Source of the DNA: Clostridia bacterium | Lineage (GTDB): Bacteria; Bacillota; Clostridia; Christensenellales; Borkfalkiaceae | Direction of reading: 5' to 3' | Length of the DNA: 57,466 nucleotides | NCBI GenBank assembly: GCA_017502525.1 | Contig: JAFVUV010000001.1 | Coordinates: forward strand, 1 to 57,466 | Part shown: positions 1 through 9,294 of the stretch, in pieces | Layout of the letters: every line of letters begins with the position of its first letter | Numbering within the stretch: position 1 is the first letter of the stretch | Position numbers and translations under genes: made by a program | The notes under the pieces: model-generated | What the model saw: only the letters and a program-made list of their open reading frames with translations | What the model was told of the DNA's origin: nothing | Databases searched by the model: none

Positions 1-59
1 AATAAAAAATTAAAAAATAAAAATAAAAACAATTTCAAAAATTATAGGAGATTAAATAA

Positions 60-1850
60 ATGAAAACTATAGGTATTGACTTAGGTACAACAAACTCTTG
101 CGTTGCGGTTATGGAAAACGGCGAACCCGTCGTTATCGCTAACGCTGAAGGCTCTAGAACAACCCCGTCCGTTGTGGCGTTCCAAAAAGACGGCGAAAGA
201 CTCGTTGGTCAAGTAGCAAAACGTCAAGCCGTTTCTAACCCTGATAGAACGGTTGCGTCTATTAAAAGACATATGGGTTCAAATTATAAAGTTGCTATTG
301 ACGGCAAAGATTTTACACCCCAAGAAATTTCAGCAATGGTATTGACCAAACTTAAAAAAGACGCTGAAAGTTACCTTGGTGGCACGGTTACCGACGCGGT
401 TATTACCGTTCCCGCATACTTTTCGGACAGCCAACGTCAAGCAACCAAAGACGCTGGTAAGATTGCAGGCTTAAACGTTCTTCGTATTATCAACGAACCG
501 ACGGCTGCGGCTCTTTCTTACGGTCTTGATAAAGAAGGCAAAACTCAAAAGGTTATTATTTACGACCTTGGTGGCGGTACGTTTGACGTTTCTATTATGG
601 AAATCGGCGACGGTGTGTTTGAAGTATTAGCAACACACGGAAACAATATGCTTGGTGGCGACGACTTCGATAAACGCGTTATGGATTATCTTGCTAGCGA
701 ATTTAAGCAAAAAGAAGGTATTGATTTAACTAACGATAAACTCGCTATGCAAAGACTTAAAGAAGCGGCAGAAAAGGCAAAAATAGAACTTTCTGGTATG
801 AGCAAAACCAACGTAAACTTGCCCTTTATCACGGCAGATGCAACTGGTCCTAAACACTTAGACGTTGATATTACTAAACAAAAATTCGATGCTTTAACCG
901 CTGACCTTGTTGCTGCAACCGTAACACCTATGCAAAACGCTATGAAAGACGCTAAACTTTCATATTCGGATATTGACAAAGTTATTTTAGTTGGTGGTTC
1001 AACTCGTATTCCTGCGGTTATTGATGAAGTTAGAAAAGTTACTGGTAAAGAACCGTTTAAGGGTATTAACCCCGACGAATGCGTTGCTATTGGCGCGGCT
1101 ATTCAAGGCGGTGTTCTTTCAGGTGAAGTTAAAGATGTTCTTCTTTTGGACGTTACGCCTTTATCACTTGGTATCGAAACGCTCGGTGGCGTATGCACTA
1201 AACTCATTGAAAGAAATACGACTATTCCGGTAAAGAAATCACAAGTTTTCTCTACTGCGGCTGATAATCAAACGGCAGTTGATATTCACATTTTACAAGG
1301 TGAACGCGAATTTGCAAAAGATAATAAAACTCTTGGCAACTTCCAACTTTCAGGAATTGCACCCGCTCCCCGTGGTATACCGCAAATCGAAGTTACGTTT
1401 GACATCGACGCTAACGGTATCGTAAACGTTTCTGCAAAAGACCTTGGTACGGGTACTAGCCAAAATATCACCATTACTTCTTCGTCAAATCTTTCTGACG
1501 CAGATATCGAAAAGGCTGTAAACGAAGCAAAACAATACGAAGAAGAAGATAAGAAACGTAAAGAAGCGGTTGACAATCACAATAAACTTGACGGACTTAT
1601 CTTTACCGTAGAAAAGACCGTAAAAGATTCGGGCGATAAACTTACCGACGAAGATAAAGCAAAGGTTGAAGAAGCAGTTAAAAAGGCTAAAGAAGAACTC
1701 GCTTCAAACGACAATGACAGAATAGTTAAGGCAACCGAAGAACTTTCAAACGAAGTTCAAGGTGTGTTTGCTAAACTTTATCAACAAGCAAACCCCAACG
1801 GTGACCCGAACGCAAATGGTGGCGCTGGCGATACTGAATTCCATCAATAA
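60..1850 (+). CDS. dnaK: Chaperone protein DnaK (Hsp70)
   Basis: ATP-driven cytosolic chaperone that binds unfolded peptides and works with DnaJ (encoded downstream) and GrpE (not in the window, probably just upstream). The 596-residue protein starts with the phosphate-1 motif [14 protein letters not shown], has the phosphate-2 motif [12 protein letters not shown] near residue 170, [13 protein letters not shown] near 145 and the adenosine motif [10 protein letters not shown] near 310. The substrate-binding domain and helical lid follow. It lacks the extra segment of proteobacterial DnaK, so its length is that of Gram-positive proteins, and its tail ends GDTEFHQ rather than the classic EEVD-like end. 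AGGAG lies 10 bases before the ATG. Confidence 0.98.
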   Translation: MKTIGIDLGTTNSCVAVMENGEPVVIANAEGSRTTPSVVAFQKDGERLVGQVAKRQAVSNPDRTVASIKRHMGSNYKVAIDGKDFTPQEISAMVLTKLKKDAESYLGGTVTDAVITVPAYFSDSQRQATKDAGKIAGLNVLRIINEPTAAALSYGLDKEGKTQKVIIYDLGGGTFDVSIMEIGDGVFEVLATHGNNMLGGDDFDKRVMDYLASEFKQKEGIDLTNDKLAMQRLKEAAEKAKIELSGMSKTNVNLPFITADATGPKHLDVDITKQKFDALTADLVAATVTPMQNAMKDAKLSYSDIDKVILVGGSTRIPAVIDEVRKVTGKEPFKGINPDECVAIGAAIQGGVLSGEVKDVLLLDVTPLSLGIETLGGVCTKLIERNTTIPVKKSQVFSTAADNQTAVDIHILQGEREFAKDNKTLGNFQLSGIAPAPRGIPQIEVTFDIDANGIVNVSAKDLGTGTSQNITITSSSNLSDADIEKAVNEAKQYEEEDKKRKEAVDNHNKLDGLIFTVEKTVKDSGDKLTDEDKAKVEEAVKKAKEELASNDNDRIVKATEELSNEVQGVFAKLYQQANPNGDPNANGGAGDTEFHQ

Positions 1851-1913
1851 TCTTGCAAAATTGATATACGTATTGCGATTTACAACTGTCAAAATTTAAA
1901 AAATAAAAAACGA

Positions 1914-1939
1914 CTGAAAGGCAAAATTATGCCTTTCAG
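1914..1939 (+). terminator. Hairpin after dnaK, weak terminator
   Basis: A perfect 10-bp stem (CTGAAAGGCA with TGCCTTTCAG) around a 6-base loop. The following T run is only three bases, so it may act as a partial terminator or an mRNA-stability element that lowers expression of the genes between dnaK and dnaJ. It overlaps an alternative upstream ATG of the next gene, which argues for the later start at 1968. Confidence 0.45.
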
Positions 1940-1967
1940 TTTGTACTTAAATAAACTTTATACACTT

Positions 1968-2576
1968 ATGAATAATTTATTGTTTTCAGTTGCGACGATA
2001 ACTGCTAACGCTTTTGGCATTTTTGCTATAATTTGCAAAATTTTAGAATATCAAGTTAAAAAACGCAATGTAATGTTTACGCTTGCAACTATCGCAAACG
2101 TTTGCTGGGTATTGTATTTTGTATTTTTAAGTAATATTGCGAGTAGTTTTACTTGTATTATAAACGTTATTAAACTGCTTATTTTTATGCAACGTGGAAA
2201 TTATAAATGGGCGGAAAGCATTTGGTGGCTAATTTTATTTTTAATTTTGCAAGTATTGGTAACGATTTTCACCGTCGCATCTTGGGTAGACGTGTTCTGC
2301 ATAACCGCAGGGTTCTTGGGCGTGTTAGCGTATTTTTTCAAAAATGCAAGAACTTATCGTATACTATCATTTATCCATATGGCGATATGGGTGGCTAACA
2401 GCATTGCAAATTTCTATCCGATAGCCTTAATTAGCGACACGTTTAGTACGGTTTCTTGCGGTGTTGCAATCGTTCGATACGATATTATAAAGCAAAAACC
2501 TAAAAAAATTGACCAAAAACAATCTATTGAAAATAACCAACAGTCAAACTTAGAAGATAAAGGCTGTAAAGAATAA
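1968..2576 (+). CDS. YgjV-like polytopic membrane protein, copy 1
   Basis: Predicted integral membrane protein of about 202 residues with roughly six or seven hydrophobic segments and a short charged Lys/Gln-rich C-tail. It resembles the YgjV family of bacterial inner-membrane proteins (distant to the SWEET/PQ-loop fold); no function is established for that family. The start at 1968 is chosen because the protein then begins MNNLLFS, exactly as its neighbour at 2605 does; an ATG at 1929 is also in frame but lies in a hairpin. No clear Shine-Dalgarno site is visible. Its C-terminal block, PIALISDTFSTVSCGVAIVR, is conserved in the next gene, showing tandem duplication. Confidence 0.75.
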   Translation: MNNLLFSVATITANAFGIFAIICKILEYQVKKRNVMFTLATIANVCWVLYFVFLSNIASSFTCIINVIKLLIFMQRGNYKWAESIWWLILFLILQVLVTIFTVASWVDVFCITAGFLGVLAYFFKNARTYRILSFIHMAIWVANSIANFYPIALISDTFSTVSCGVAIVRYDIIKQKPKKIDQKQSIENNQQSNLEDKGCKE

Positions 2577-2604
2577 TTATTTTATTGAACACTATTGAAC
2601 AATT

Positions 2605-3231
2605 ATGAATAACTTACTTTTTTCATTACCCGTGTTAGGGGAAACCATCGTAAACGGGCTTATAGGCTCGCTCGGAATGGTTTGGTTTCAAATACTTATA
2701 AATTCTATTGGCGTGATGGCGATTTTAGTTAAAGTTGTCGAATCACAAAGCAAAAAAAGAAAGATTATAATTTTGCTTGCTATTATAAACTTCCTTTTAT
2801 GGATAACTTATTTCGTGCTAAACGGAAATTTAACCGCGGCAACGGTTAACTCTATAAGTTTAGTGCAAGCAATAATATTTTTACAACGTGAAAAACATAA
2901 ATGGGCGAATAGCAAATTTTGGCTATTCTTGTTTGTTTCGGCGCAAATCGTTGCTAGTTTCTTTACGTGGAACGGTCCGTTCTCGCTATTCTCGATAGCT
3001 GGCGGAATACTAACGACTATCGCATATTACGTTTTAGACGTAAAACTTTACAGATATTTCTTTTTAGCGTTAATGTTATTCTGGGTAGGTAACGGTATCG
3101 TTTATTTCTATCCGATAGCGCTTATTCATGACGTTTTTGGGGTTATCTCAATATCAATAGCGATAATAAGATACAATTTTAAAGGTGAACAACCAAAGCA
3201 AAATATGAACGACAACTTAGAAAATAACTAA
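2605..3231 (+). CDS. YgjV-like polytopic membrane protein, copy 2
   Basis: Second member of a tandem pair: 208 residues, several membrane segments, starts MNNLLFSLPV and ends in the block PIALIHDVFGVISISIAIIR, which aligns with the same block in copy 1. It has an extra hydrophobic stretch near the N-terminus (about residues 13-40). Both copies share the motif K(W)A(E/N)S followed by a Trp-rich helix. It sits 28 bases after copy 1 and 23 bases before dnaJ, in the same direction, so it is probably in the chaperone transcription unit. No obvious ribosome site precedes it. Substrate or role unknown. Confidence 0.75.
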   Translation: MNNLLFSLPVLGETIVNGLIGSLGMVWFQILINSIGVMAILVKVVESQSKKRKIIILLAIINFLLWITYFVLNGNLTAATVNSISLVQAIIFLQREKHKWANSKFWLFLFVSAQIVASFFTWNGPFSLFSIAGGILTTIAYYVLDVKLYRYFFLALMLFWVGNGIVYFYPIALIHDVFGVISISIAIIRYNFKGEQPKQNMNDNLENN

Positions 3232-3254
3232 CGTATAGACTTAAAGGTTAAATT

Positions 3255-4394
3255 ATGGCTAAAGATTATTATAAAATTTTAGGCGTTGATAAAAACGCAA
3301 CGCCTGACGATATTAAAAAAGCGTATAGAACTCTTGCGCGTAAATACCACCCGGATTTGCATCCTGGTGATAGTGCCGCTGCTGAAAAGTTTAAGGAAAT
3401 TAACGAAGCTAACGAAGTCTTATCCGACGAAAAGAAGAGAAAGAATTACGATACTTACGGCGACCCCAACGGTGGTATGGGCGGTTTTGGCGGTGCTGGA
3501 GCAAGTGGGTTCGGTGGCTTTGGAGGATTTGAAGATATTTTTGGCGATATATTTGGCGGGTTCGGTGGTAGCAGTAGGTCGCGCGCGCAAACCAAAACCA
3601 AAGGCGAAGATATTATCGTTGAACTTTCTTTGAGTTTTTTAGATGCTGCAAAAGGTTGCAGACGTGAGTTTTCTTATAACCGCAATGAACCTTGCAAAAG
3701 TTGTAATAGCACGGGCGCGAAAGGTGGCACGGCGTACAAGACTTGTGAGAAGTGCGGTGGCACGGGACAAATTCAATACACGCAGTCTAACGGCTTTTTC
3801 CGTTCAGTGAACGTTCGCCCTTGCGACGAGTGTAGGGGAACGGGCAAAAAAGTTATAGAAACTTGCCCCGATTGTAAGGGTAAAGGCTTTAATAAAACGA
3901 CTACGAAAATCACATTGGATATACCGGCTGGCGCGGATACGGGCAGTTACATAAGAAAAGCAGGTTTTGGCGAAGCAAGTAAAAACGGCGGTGCTCCTGG
4001 CGACTTAATCGTGGAAATGAAGGTTGAACCGAGTGAACTTTTCAAACGCAAAAACTTCGACCTATACGTTGAAGTGCCGATTAGTTTAAGGACGGCGTGC
4101 CTTGGTGGCAAAATTAAAGTTCCGCTAATTGACGATACCATAGACTACACCATCCCCGAGGGGACGCAGAGTGGAAAGGTGTTCTTCGTGCGCGGTAAGG
4201 GCATTAAATCGTCAAGGGGAACGGGCGACCTTTATATAGTGGTTAACGTTGAAATTCCTAGTAGAATCACTAAAGAACAGAAAAAACTTTTGGAGCAGCT
4301 TGAAAACTGTTCGGATATCAAGCAAACGCCTAAAATGAGAAAATATAAAGATAACGTAGAAAAGATGTACGGCAAAGACCCGTACGAGAATTAA
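3255..4394 (+). CDS. dnaJ: Chaperone protein DnaJ (Hsp40)
   Basis: Cytosolic co-chaperone that delivers substrates to DnaK and stimulates its ATPase. The 379-residue protein has an N-terminal J domain with the HPD tripeptide ([12 protein letters not shown]), a Gly/Phe-rich linker (about residues 75-115), a zinc domain with four Cys pairs ([32 protein letters not shown]) and the C-terminal substrate-binding beta domains. The first Cys repeat departs from the usual CxxCxGxG pattern. It is separated from dnaK by two membrane-protein genes, an unusual arrangement, and its stop is one base from the next start. Confidence 0.98.
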   Translation: MAKDYYKILGVDKNATPDDIKKAYRTLARKYHPDLHPGDSAAAEKFKEINEANEVLSDEKKRKNYDTYGDPNGGMGGFGGAGASGFGGFGGFEDIFGDIFGGFGGSSRSRAQTKTKGEDIIVELSLSFLDAAKGCRREFSYNRNEPCKSCNSTGAKGGTAYKTCEKCGGTGQIQYTQSNGFFRSVNVRPCDECRGTGKKVIETCPDCKGKGFNKTTTKITLDIPAGADTGSYIRKAGFGEASKNGGAPGDLIVEMKVEPSELFKRKNFDLYVEVPISLRTACLGGKIKVPLIDDTIDYTIPEGTQSGKVFFVRGKGIKSSRGTGDLYIVVNVEIPSRITKEQKKLLEQLENCSDIKQTPKMRKYKDNVEKMYGKDPYEN

Positions 4395-4395
4395 T

Positions 4396-5331
4396 ATGAG
4401 CAAATTTATTGAATTAACCGTATCGACAACGCATATCGGTGGAGAACTTATAAGTGACGTTTTATGGGGCTATACTGATTTGGGTGTGGTCATAAGCGAT
4501 ATTGAAGACGTAATAGCGCTTTCGCGTGACGGAAGAGCGTGGGATTACGCGGATGAAAGTATTTTTAACGCGGATAAGACCGTATTAGTTAAAGCGTATT
4601 TCCCGATTGATAGTGCAACTGAAACGTTGAAGAGCGTTGAGACCGCGTTTATTAACCTAAAGAAAGACAGTCCGCTTGATTTGGGAACGCTAGAGACGGT
4701 TAAGCGTGAAATTGACGGCGACCTTTGGCGTGAACAATGGAAAGAACACTTTAAGCCTATTAAAATAGGCAAAGTGGTTATCGTGCCGGAGTGGATTGAC
4801 TATAAATCAAAAGACGGTGAAATTAAAGTTTTGCTTGATTCAAATATGGCGTTTGGGACAGGCGAACACGAAACGACTTCTATGTGTGTGGACTTTTTAG
4901 CAAAATACGTTAAACAAGAAGACACCGTTTTGGACGTTGGTTGCGGTAGCGGTATTTTAGGTATAACTGCAAGTAAACTTGGCGCAAACAAAGTGGTTAT
5001 GACCGATATAGACGAATGCGCAATCGTTGCAACCGAACACAATATGAAACTTAACGGTGTTACAAACGGCACGGCGTTGCTTAAAAACCTACTTGACGAC
5101 AACACGGTTAAAGGTAACGTTATAGTGTGTAACATTATGGCGGAAGTACTTATAGCGTTTGCTCCGCATATAGGCAAAAACCTTTTCGATAACGGCTATA
5201 TAATTTTAAGCGGTATATTGGTCGAAAGACTTTCAGCCGTAAAACAAGCGTATTTAGACGCAGGTTTTAGTTTCGTTGAAGAAAAAATTAAAGGCGAGTG
5301 GTCTGCACTCGTTATGCAAAGGGGAAATTAA
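4396..5331 (+). CDS. prmA: Ribosomal protein L11 methyltransferase
   Basis: SAM-dependent methyltransferase that trimethylates Lys and N-terminal residues of ribosomal protein L11. The 311-residue protein has an N-terminal L11-recognition domain and a C-terminal Rossmann domain with the SAM motif VLDVGCGSGILGI near residue 178 and CNIMAEVL near 240. Its position directly after dnaJ is the classic Firmicutes order. It begins one base after the dnaJ stop and ends immediately before the mtaB ATG, so translation is probably coupled. The rsmE gene often found next is absent here. Confidence 0.95.
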   Translation: MSKFIELTVSTTHIGGELISDVLWGYTDLGVVISDIEDVIALSRDGRAWDYADESIFNADKTVLVKAYFPIDSATETLKSVETAFINLKKDSPLDLGTLETVKREIDGDLWREQWKEHFKPIKIGKVVIVPEWIDYKSKDGEIKVLLDSNMAFGTGEHETTSMCVDFLAKYVKQEDTVLDVGCGSGILGITASKLGANKVVMTDIDECAIVATEHNMKLNGVTNGTALLKNLLDDNTVKGNVIVCNIMAEVLIAFAPHIGKNLFDNGYIILSGILVERLSAVKQAYLDAGFSFVEEKIKGEWSALVMQRGN

Positions 5332-6567
5332 ATGAAAGCGGTAGTTTTTACGCTCGGTTGTAAGGTCAACGAGTGCGAAAGCGATTCTTTGATAGCAGGG
5401 CTTATTGAACGCGGTTATGAAGTTAGTGATAAACTCGTTCCCGCAGACTTATACGTAGTCAACACTTGCGCAGTTACGGCAGAAGCCGAAAAAAAATCAA
5501 GGCAAACTGCGTCAAGAATAAAAAAACTCAATCCCAACGCAAAAATAATCTTCACGGGTTGCGCTGTTCAAAAGAATAGCGAATCGTTTGCAGATAAATC
5601 GAGTGAATATTTAATTACGGGCACTTTCAACAAAAATAAGATTTTACAAATGCTTGACGAAAGTGGATTAAAGTTGAGTCCGCCTTGTACGGAGTTTGAA
5701 GAACTTAATTACGTTAAAACTCTTCGTACGCGCGCTTATATAAAAGTTCAAGACGGTTGCAACAACTTTTGTTCTTATTGTATAATACCGTATTTGCGTG
5801 GGCGTAGTCGTTCAAGAGGAATACAAAGCATCATAGATGAGATAAAGTCTATTTCGCCCGTTGAGGCGGTTATAAACGGCATTAATCTGTCAGCATATGA
5901 TAGCGACGGCAAAGGGCTTACGGGACTTATTAACGCGCTAAAACAAGTTGATTGCAGAATAAGATTAGGTTCGCTAGAAGTTAGGGTTATAGATAGAGAG
6001 TTTTTGCAAGCGTTAAAAGAACTTAAAAACTTTGCTCCGCACTTTCATTTGTCTTTGCAGTCGGGGTCGGATAGCGTGCTTATAGCAATGAATAGGCACT
6101 ATACCGCAAACGAGTATGCGGAAAAAGTCGACTTAATAAGAGAGTATTTTCCCGATGCCGGGATAACGACGGATATAATCGCGGGCTTTCCAACCGAAAC
6201 GGAAGAAAATTTTAATCAAACGCTATCGCTTATAGAAAGGGTAAAGTTTAGCGATATTCATCCGTTTCCATTTAGTCCTAGAAGCGGAACGGTTGCTTAT
6301 AAAATGAAAGATATTTCGGGCGAAATAAAAAAGCAAAGGCTAAATAAACTTTTGGAAGTTAAATCAGAGTGCAAAAAAGCGTTTGCACAAAAGATGCAAG
6401 GGAAAATCGTAGATTTTATCTTTGAAGAAAGCAAAGACGGTTACGGCGAAGGATATAGCGAAAATTATTTAAGGCTGTACGTTAAAGATTATAAAGGCAC
6501 TAATAAAATACAAAAAGTTAAAGTGCTTGGCGCATTTAAGGACGGTGCGCTTGGCGAACTTATATAA
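5332..6567 (+). CDS. mtaB: tRNA t6A37 methylthiotransferase MtaB
   Basis: Radical-SAM enzyme that converts N6-threonylcarbamoyl-adenosine 37 to its 2-methylthio form in ANN-decoding tRNAs. The 411 residues show the N-terminal UPF0004 domain with three cluster-binding Cys (in GCKVNE, NTCAVT and TGCAV), then the radical-SAM Cys motif CNNFCSYCIIP near residue 143, and a C-terminal TRAM-like RNA-binding segment. Start and stop fit the prmA-mtaB-hinT operon: the ATG abuts the prmA stop and hinT follows after 12 bases. Confidence 0.94.
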   Translation: MKAVVFTLGCKVNECESDSLIAGLIERGYEVSDKLVPADLYVVNTCAVTAEAEKKSRQTASRIKKLNPNAKIIFTGCAVQKNSESFADKSSEYLITGTFNKNKILQMLDESGLKLSPPCTEFEELNYVKTLRTRAYIKVQDGCNNFCSYCIIPYLRGRSRSRGIQSIIDEIKSISPVEAVINGINLSAYDSDGKGLTGLINALKQVDCRIRLGSLEVRVIDREFLQALKELKNFAPHFHLSLQSGSDSVLIAMNRHYTANEYAEKVDLIREYFPDAGITTDIIAGFPTETEENFNQTLSLIERVKFSDIHPFPFSPRSGTVAYKMKDISGEIKKQRLNKLLEVKSECKKAFAQKMQGKIVDFIFEESKDGYGEGYSENYLRLYVKDYKGTNKIQKVKVLGAFKDGALGELI

Positions 6568-6579
6568 GGAGAGAAAATT

Positions 6580-6921
6580 ATGGAAAATTGTTTGTTTTGC
6601 AAAATTATAGCAGGCGAAATCCCCGCTACCAAAATGTATGAAGATGAAAATATGATAATCATCAAAGACATAGACCCAAAGGCAAAAAACCATTTTTTGT
6701 GCATACCCAAAAGCCACTTTAAGCTACTTAAAGAAATGGATGAAAAGCAAAGCGAAATGGTAAAAAAATGCTTGATTAAAATTCCCACTTTAGAAAAAGA
6801 ATTAGGTTTGGAAAACGGTTATCGTTTAGTTGTTAATCAAGGTGAAGATGCAGGGCAAACTGTGTTTCACTTGCACATACATATCTTATCAGGGCAAAAA
6901 ATGGGTTGGACACCCGCATAA
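6580..6921 (+). CDS. hinT: HIT family nucleotide hydrolase (HinT-like)
   Basis: Small purine-nucleoside phosphoramidase of the histidine-triad superfamily. The 113-residue protein has the HIT signature HLHIHIL near its C-terminus, the N-terminal CLFCKIIAGEIPA typical of the HinT branch, and usual length. An AGGAG site lies before the ATG. It is the last gene of the operon, followed by a strong bidirectional terminator. Confidence 0.93.
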   Translation: MENCLFCKIIAGEIPATKMYEDENMIIIKDIDPKAKNHFLCIPKSHFKLLKEMDEKQSEMVKKCLIKIPTLEKELGLENGYRLVVNQGEDAGQTVFHLHIHILSGQKMGWTPA

Positions 6922-6941
6922 ATCGAACACAAGAAATACAA

Positions 6942-6968
6942 AAACTCCGCATCGAGCGGAGTTTTTTT
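6942..6968. terminator. Bidirectional rho-independent terminator
   Basis: Stem AAACTCCGC / GCGGAGTTT with loop ATCGA, followed by T on the + strand and by a T run on the - strand. It lies between the convergent ends of hinT (+) and the ttcA-like gene (-). Confidence 0.9.
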
Positions 6969-7000
6969 GTTTGACTATTATTTTTTAGGATATAATTTTA

Positions 7001-7744
7001 TTAAAATTTATCTACTTCGTTTTCAAACTTGTCAAATAGGTTGTATCTTTCGGGGTGGATAAGCGCGGTGAACATCATATCGCGCACGTTGGGGATATCT
7101 TCGCCAACTTTTGAAACTATATTTTTAACGTATTCGCGCTTGGTCATTTTGTTAGCGGGGCAACAACTTTTAACTACGGGTAAGGTTTTTGAATATGCTA
7201 TAACGTCAAGTTCGCGAGCCATAATTAGCGGACGGATTAGCGTTAAATCTATTTTATCCAAATAACTTTTGGGCGCGAAGGTGGAAAGTCTGCCTTCATA
7301 AAAAAGAGATAAAAGCAAAGTGTCGGTCAAATCGTCTGCGTGATGACCTAAAGCCACCTTGTTGCAACCTTTTTCTTTAGCAAGGTTATTCAGTGCGCCC
7401 TTACGCATTTTTGAACATAGTGCGCAAGGGTTGCTTTCTTTTCTTATATCAAAAACTATTTTTCCAATCTCTGTTTTTTCAACAAGGTATTCAACGCCTA
7501 ATTCGTTGCATAAGTTTTTTATAGGCGTATAGTCGGTGGGACGGTCTTCAAAATTAAGGTCGACCGTTATTGCCAAAAGGTCAAAGCGTTCGGGAGAAAA
7601 TCTTTTATATTCAGCAAGAAGTTTAAGTAGCACTACGCTATCTTTGCCACCCGAAACCCCAACGGCAATTTTATCACCGTCGTTAATCATTTTATATTTA
7701 GTTATACCCTTTCTTAAAAAGGAAAGCATTTTTTGTGTCGTCAT
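7001..7744 (-). CDS. TtcA-like tRNA thiolation PP-loop ATPase
   Basis: PP-loop ATP pyrophosphatase of the TtcA/TilS superfamily, 247 residues. It has the PP-loop SGGKDSVVLL near residue 30, the CxxC pair in NPCALCSKMRKGAL and the GHHADD motif typical of TtcA-type enzymes, which thiolate cytidine 32 of certain tRNAs using an iron-sulfur cluster. The protein is shorter than proteobacterial TtcA, as is usual in Firmicutes; the exact tRNA target here is inference. Single gene, convergent with hinT. Confidence 0.87.
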   Translation of the reverse strand: MTTQKMLSFLRKGITKYKMINDGDKIAVGVSGGKDSVVLLKLLAEYKRFSPERFDLLAITVDLNFEDRPTDYTPIKNLCNELGVEYLVEKTEIGKIVFDIRKESNPCALCSKMRKGALNNLAKEKGCNKVALGHHADDLTDTLLLSLFYEGRLSTFAPKSYLDKIDLTLIRPLIMARELDVIAYSKTLPVVKSCCPANKMTKREYVKNIVSKVGEDIPNVRDMMFTALIHPERYNLFDKFENEVDKF

Positions 7745-7840
7745 AATTTCTATTAATTACAAATAATAATATTTAGTTGATTTTTTTTATTAATTACATT
7801 ATACTGTTATTTGATGAAAAACACAAGATTTTAGGTGCTT

Positions 7841-8473
7841 ATGGTAGAAATTATTTCTAATTTAATTAATAACGAATATTGGGCAACGCTTATAATGTCG
7901 CTGATTCCTTTAATTGAACTTAAAGGCGCGATAGTTTTTGGGCGCGGTGTGGGACTAGAGTTTTTCACTTCACTCGCTTTAGCGTACGTCGGTTCTACCA
8001 TAGTATTTATCCCGATATACTTTTTACTTAAACCGTTACTTAAACTACTAAAGAAAATAAAATTTATTTCAGGTATAGCGGAAAAGGCAGAACATTACTG
8101 TAAAGTAACGGCGGACTCTGCGTTAGAAAAACAAAAAGCAAACGGCAAGGCTGGAAAATTTAGCGAAACGCGCCTTAAACAATTTGGTGTTTACGTCTTC
8201 GTTGCAATACCGTTGCCTATGACGGGGATATGGATGGGTACGGCTATCGCTGCGTTTTTAGACCTTAAGTTTAAGGACGTCATTTTGCCTGCGACCTTGG
8301 GTAATTTAACCGCAGGGATTATTATAGCTGTGCTTACTGAAATATGCGCTACTATTTGGACGATTGCCGTGCTTGATTATATACTTTACGTATTGTTTGC
8401 ACTCGCTATCGTTATGCTCATAATAATGATTATAAAAGTGGCTTTATCAAAGCCGAAAAAGGACGTTAAATAA
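7841..8473 (+). CDS. Small multidrug-export-like membrane protein
   Basis: A 210-residue integral membrane protein of the COG2426/Sm_multidrug_ex family, whose real substrate is not established. Conserved marks visible are IPLIELKGAI near the N-terminus and the block VAIPLPMTGIWMGTAIAAFL near residue 125, both family hallmarks, with about four to five membrane spans. The ATG at 7841 is preferred over an in-frame GTG at 7835 because AGGTG is correctly spaced before it. It directly precedes the patatin gene (no gap between stop and next ATG). Confidence 0.85.
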   Translation: MVEIISNLINNEYWATLIMSLIPLIELKGAIVFGRGVGLEFFTSLALAYVGSTIVFIPIYFLLKPLLKLLKKIKFISGIAEKAEHYCKVTADSALEKQKANGKAGKFSETRLKQFGVYVFVAIPLPMTGIWMGTAIAAFLDLKFKDVILPATLGNLTAGIIIAVLTEICATIWTIAVLDYILYVLFALAIVMLIIMIIKVALSKPKKDVK

Positions 8474-9283
8474 ATGGGATTTTTCAGTTGGCTATTTAAA
8501 AGAAGCAAACCAAAGCAAATAAAAATCGGTTTAGCGTTAGGTAGTGGTGGGGCAAAAGGCTTTGCTCATCTTGGTGCGCTTAAAGCGTTCGAAGAATTCG
8601 GCATTAAGTTTGATATGATTGCCGGCACGAGTATCGGCAGTATAGTCGGTGCGTTTTATGCAGAAGGATATTCGTCGACTGATATTTGGGAAATGCTTAA
8701 AAGAGTGGATTTTGGCGAAATCACTAACGTCTTTATGTTAAAGATGGATTCTTCCGGTATGTTTAACGTTATTGATAGAGAAATAGGTTCGCTTAATATT
8801 GAAGAGCTTAAAAAGCCGTTTATGTGCGTTGCAACCGAACTTGAGTCGGGTAAAGAACACGTCTTTAAGAGCGGTAGCGTGGCTAAAGCACTTTGTGCGT
8901 CAAGTTGTATTCCACCCTTTTTTAAGCCGGTAGTAATAGACGGCAATCGCTACGTTGACGGTGCATACACGAACTCTATCCCCGCTGACTTGGTAAAGGA
9001 AATGGGCGCTGATTATATTATAGGTATCGACCTTGCTACTAGAGAGAGTAAGTCTGGGTTACTTAAAAAACTTTTTCCCACTTATAAAACCGACGTTAAA
9101 GAACCGTGGGCAAAAGGGTATCATTATAGCAACGTCGTAATTCACCCCGACCTTAACGAATACAGTTCTATTTCTATCAATTCTGGCAGTGCTATGTACG
9201 ATATAGGTTATCAAGCGACCTTAGAACTAATTCCACAAATTATAGAAGATTTAGAAAGATTAAAACTAAAGAAGAAAAAATAG
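8474..9283 (+). CDS. Patatin-like phospholipase (RssA/YlbK type)
   Basis: Predicted cytosolic or membrane-peripheral lipid acyl hydrolase with a Ser-Asp dyad. The 269-residue protein contains the oxyanion motif GSGGAKGFAHLGAL near residue 23, the nucleophile elbow GTSIGS near 51, and the catalytic Asp in DGAYTNSIP near 163. Length and order match the bacterial RssA/YlbK group. It starts immediately after the upstream membrane protein, suggesting co-translation. Physiological substrate unknown. Confidence 0.92.
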   Translation: MGFFSWLFKRSKPKQIKIGLALGSGGAKGFAHLGALKAFEEFGIKFDMIAGTSIGSIVGAFYAEGYSSTDIWEMLKRVDFGEITNVFMLKMDSSGMFNVIDREIGSLNIEELKKPFMCVATELESGKEHVFKSGSVAKALCASSCIPPFFKPVVIDGNRYVDGAYTNSIPADLVKEMGADYIIGIDLATRESKSGLLKKLFPTYKTDVKEPWAKGYHYSNVVIHPDLNEYSSISINSGSAMYDIGYQATLELIPQIIEDLERLKLKKKK

Positions 9284-9294
9284 AATTCAAAAAA

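Noticed and set aside
1929..1967. Earlier start for the first YgjV-like gene
   Set aside because: It lies in a hairpin, has no ribosome site, and the paralogue at 2605 begins at the equivalent of 1968.
4800..5177. 125-residue minus-strand frame inside prmA
   Set aside because: Antisense shadow of a conserved gene; no signals of its own.
5320..5340. Missing rsmE between prmA and mtaB as evidence of deletion
   Set aside because: The stop and start codons abut cleanly and rsmE is commonly located elsewhere; no scar is seen.
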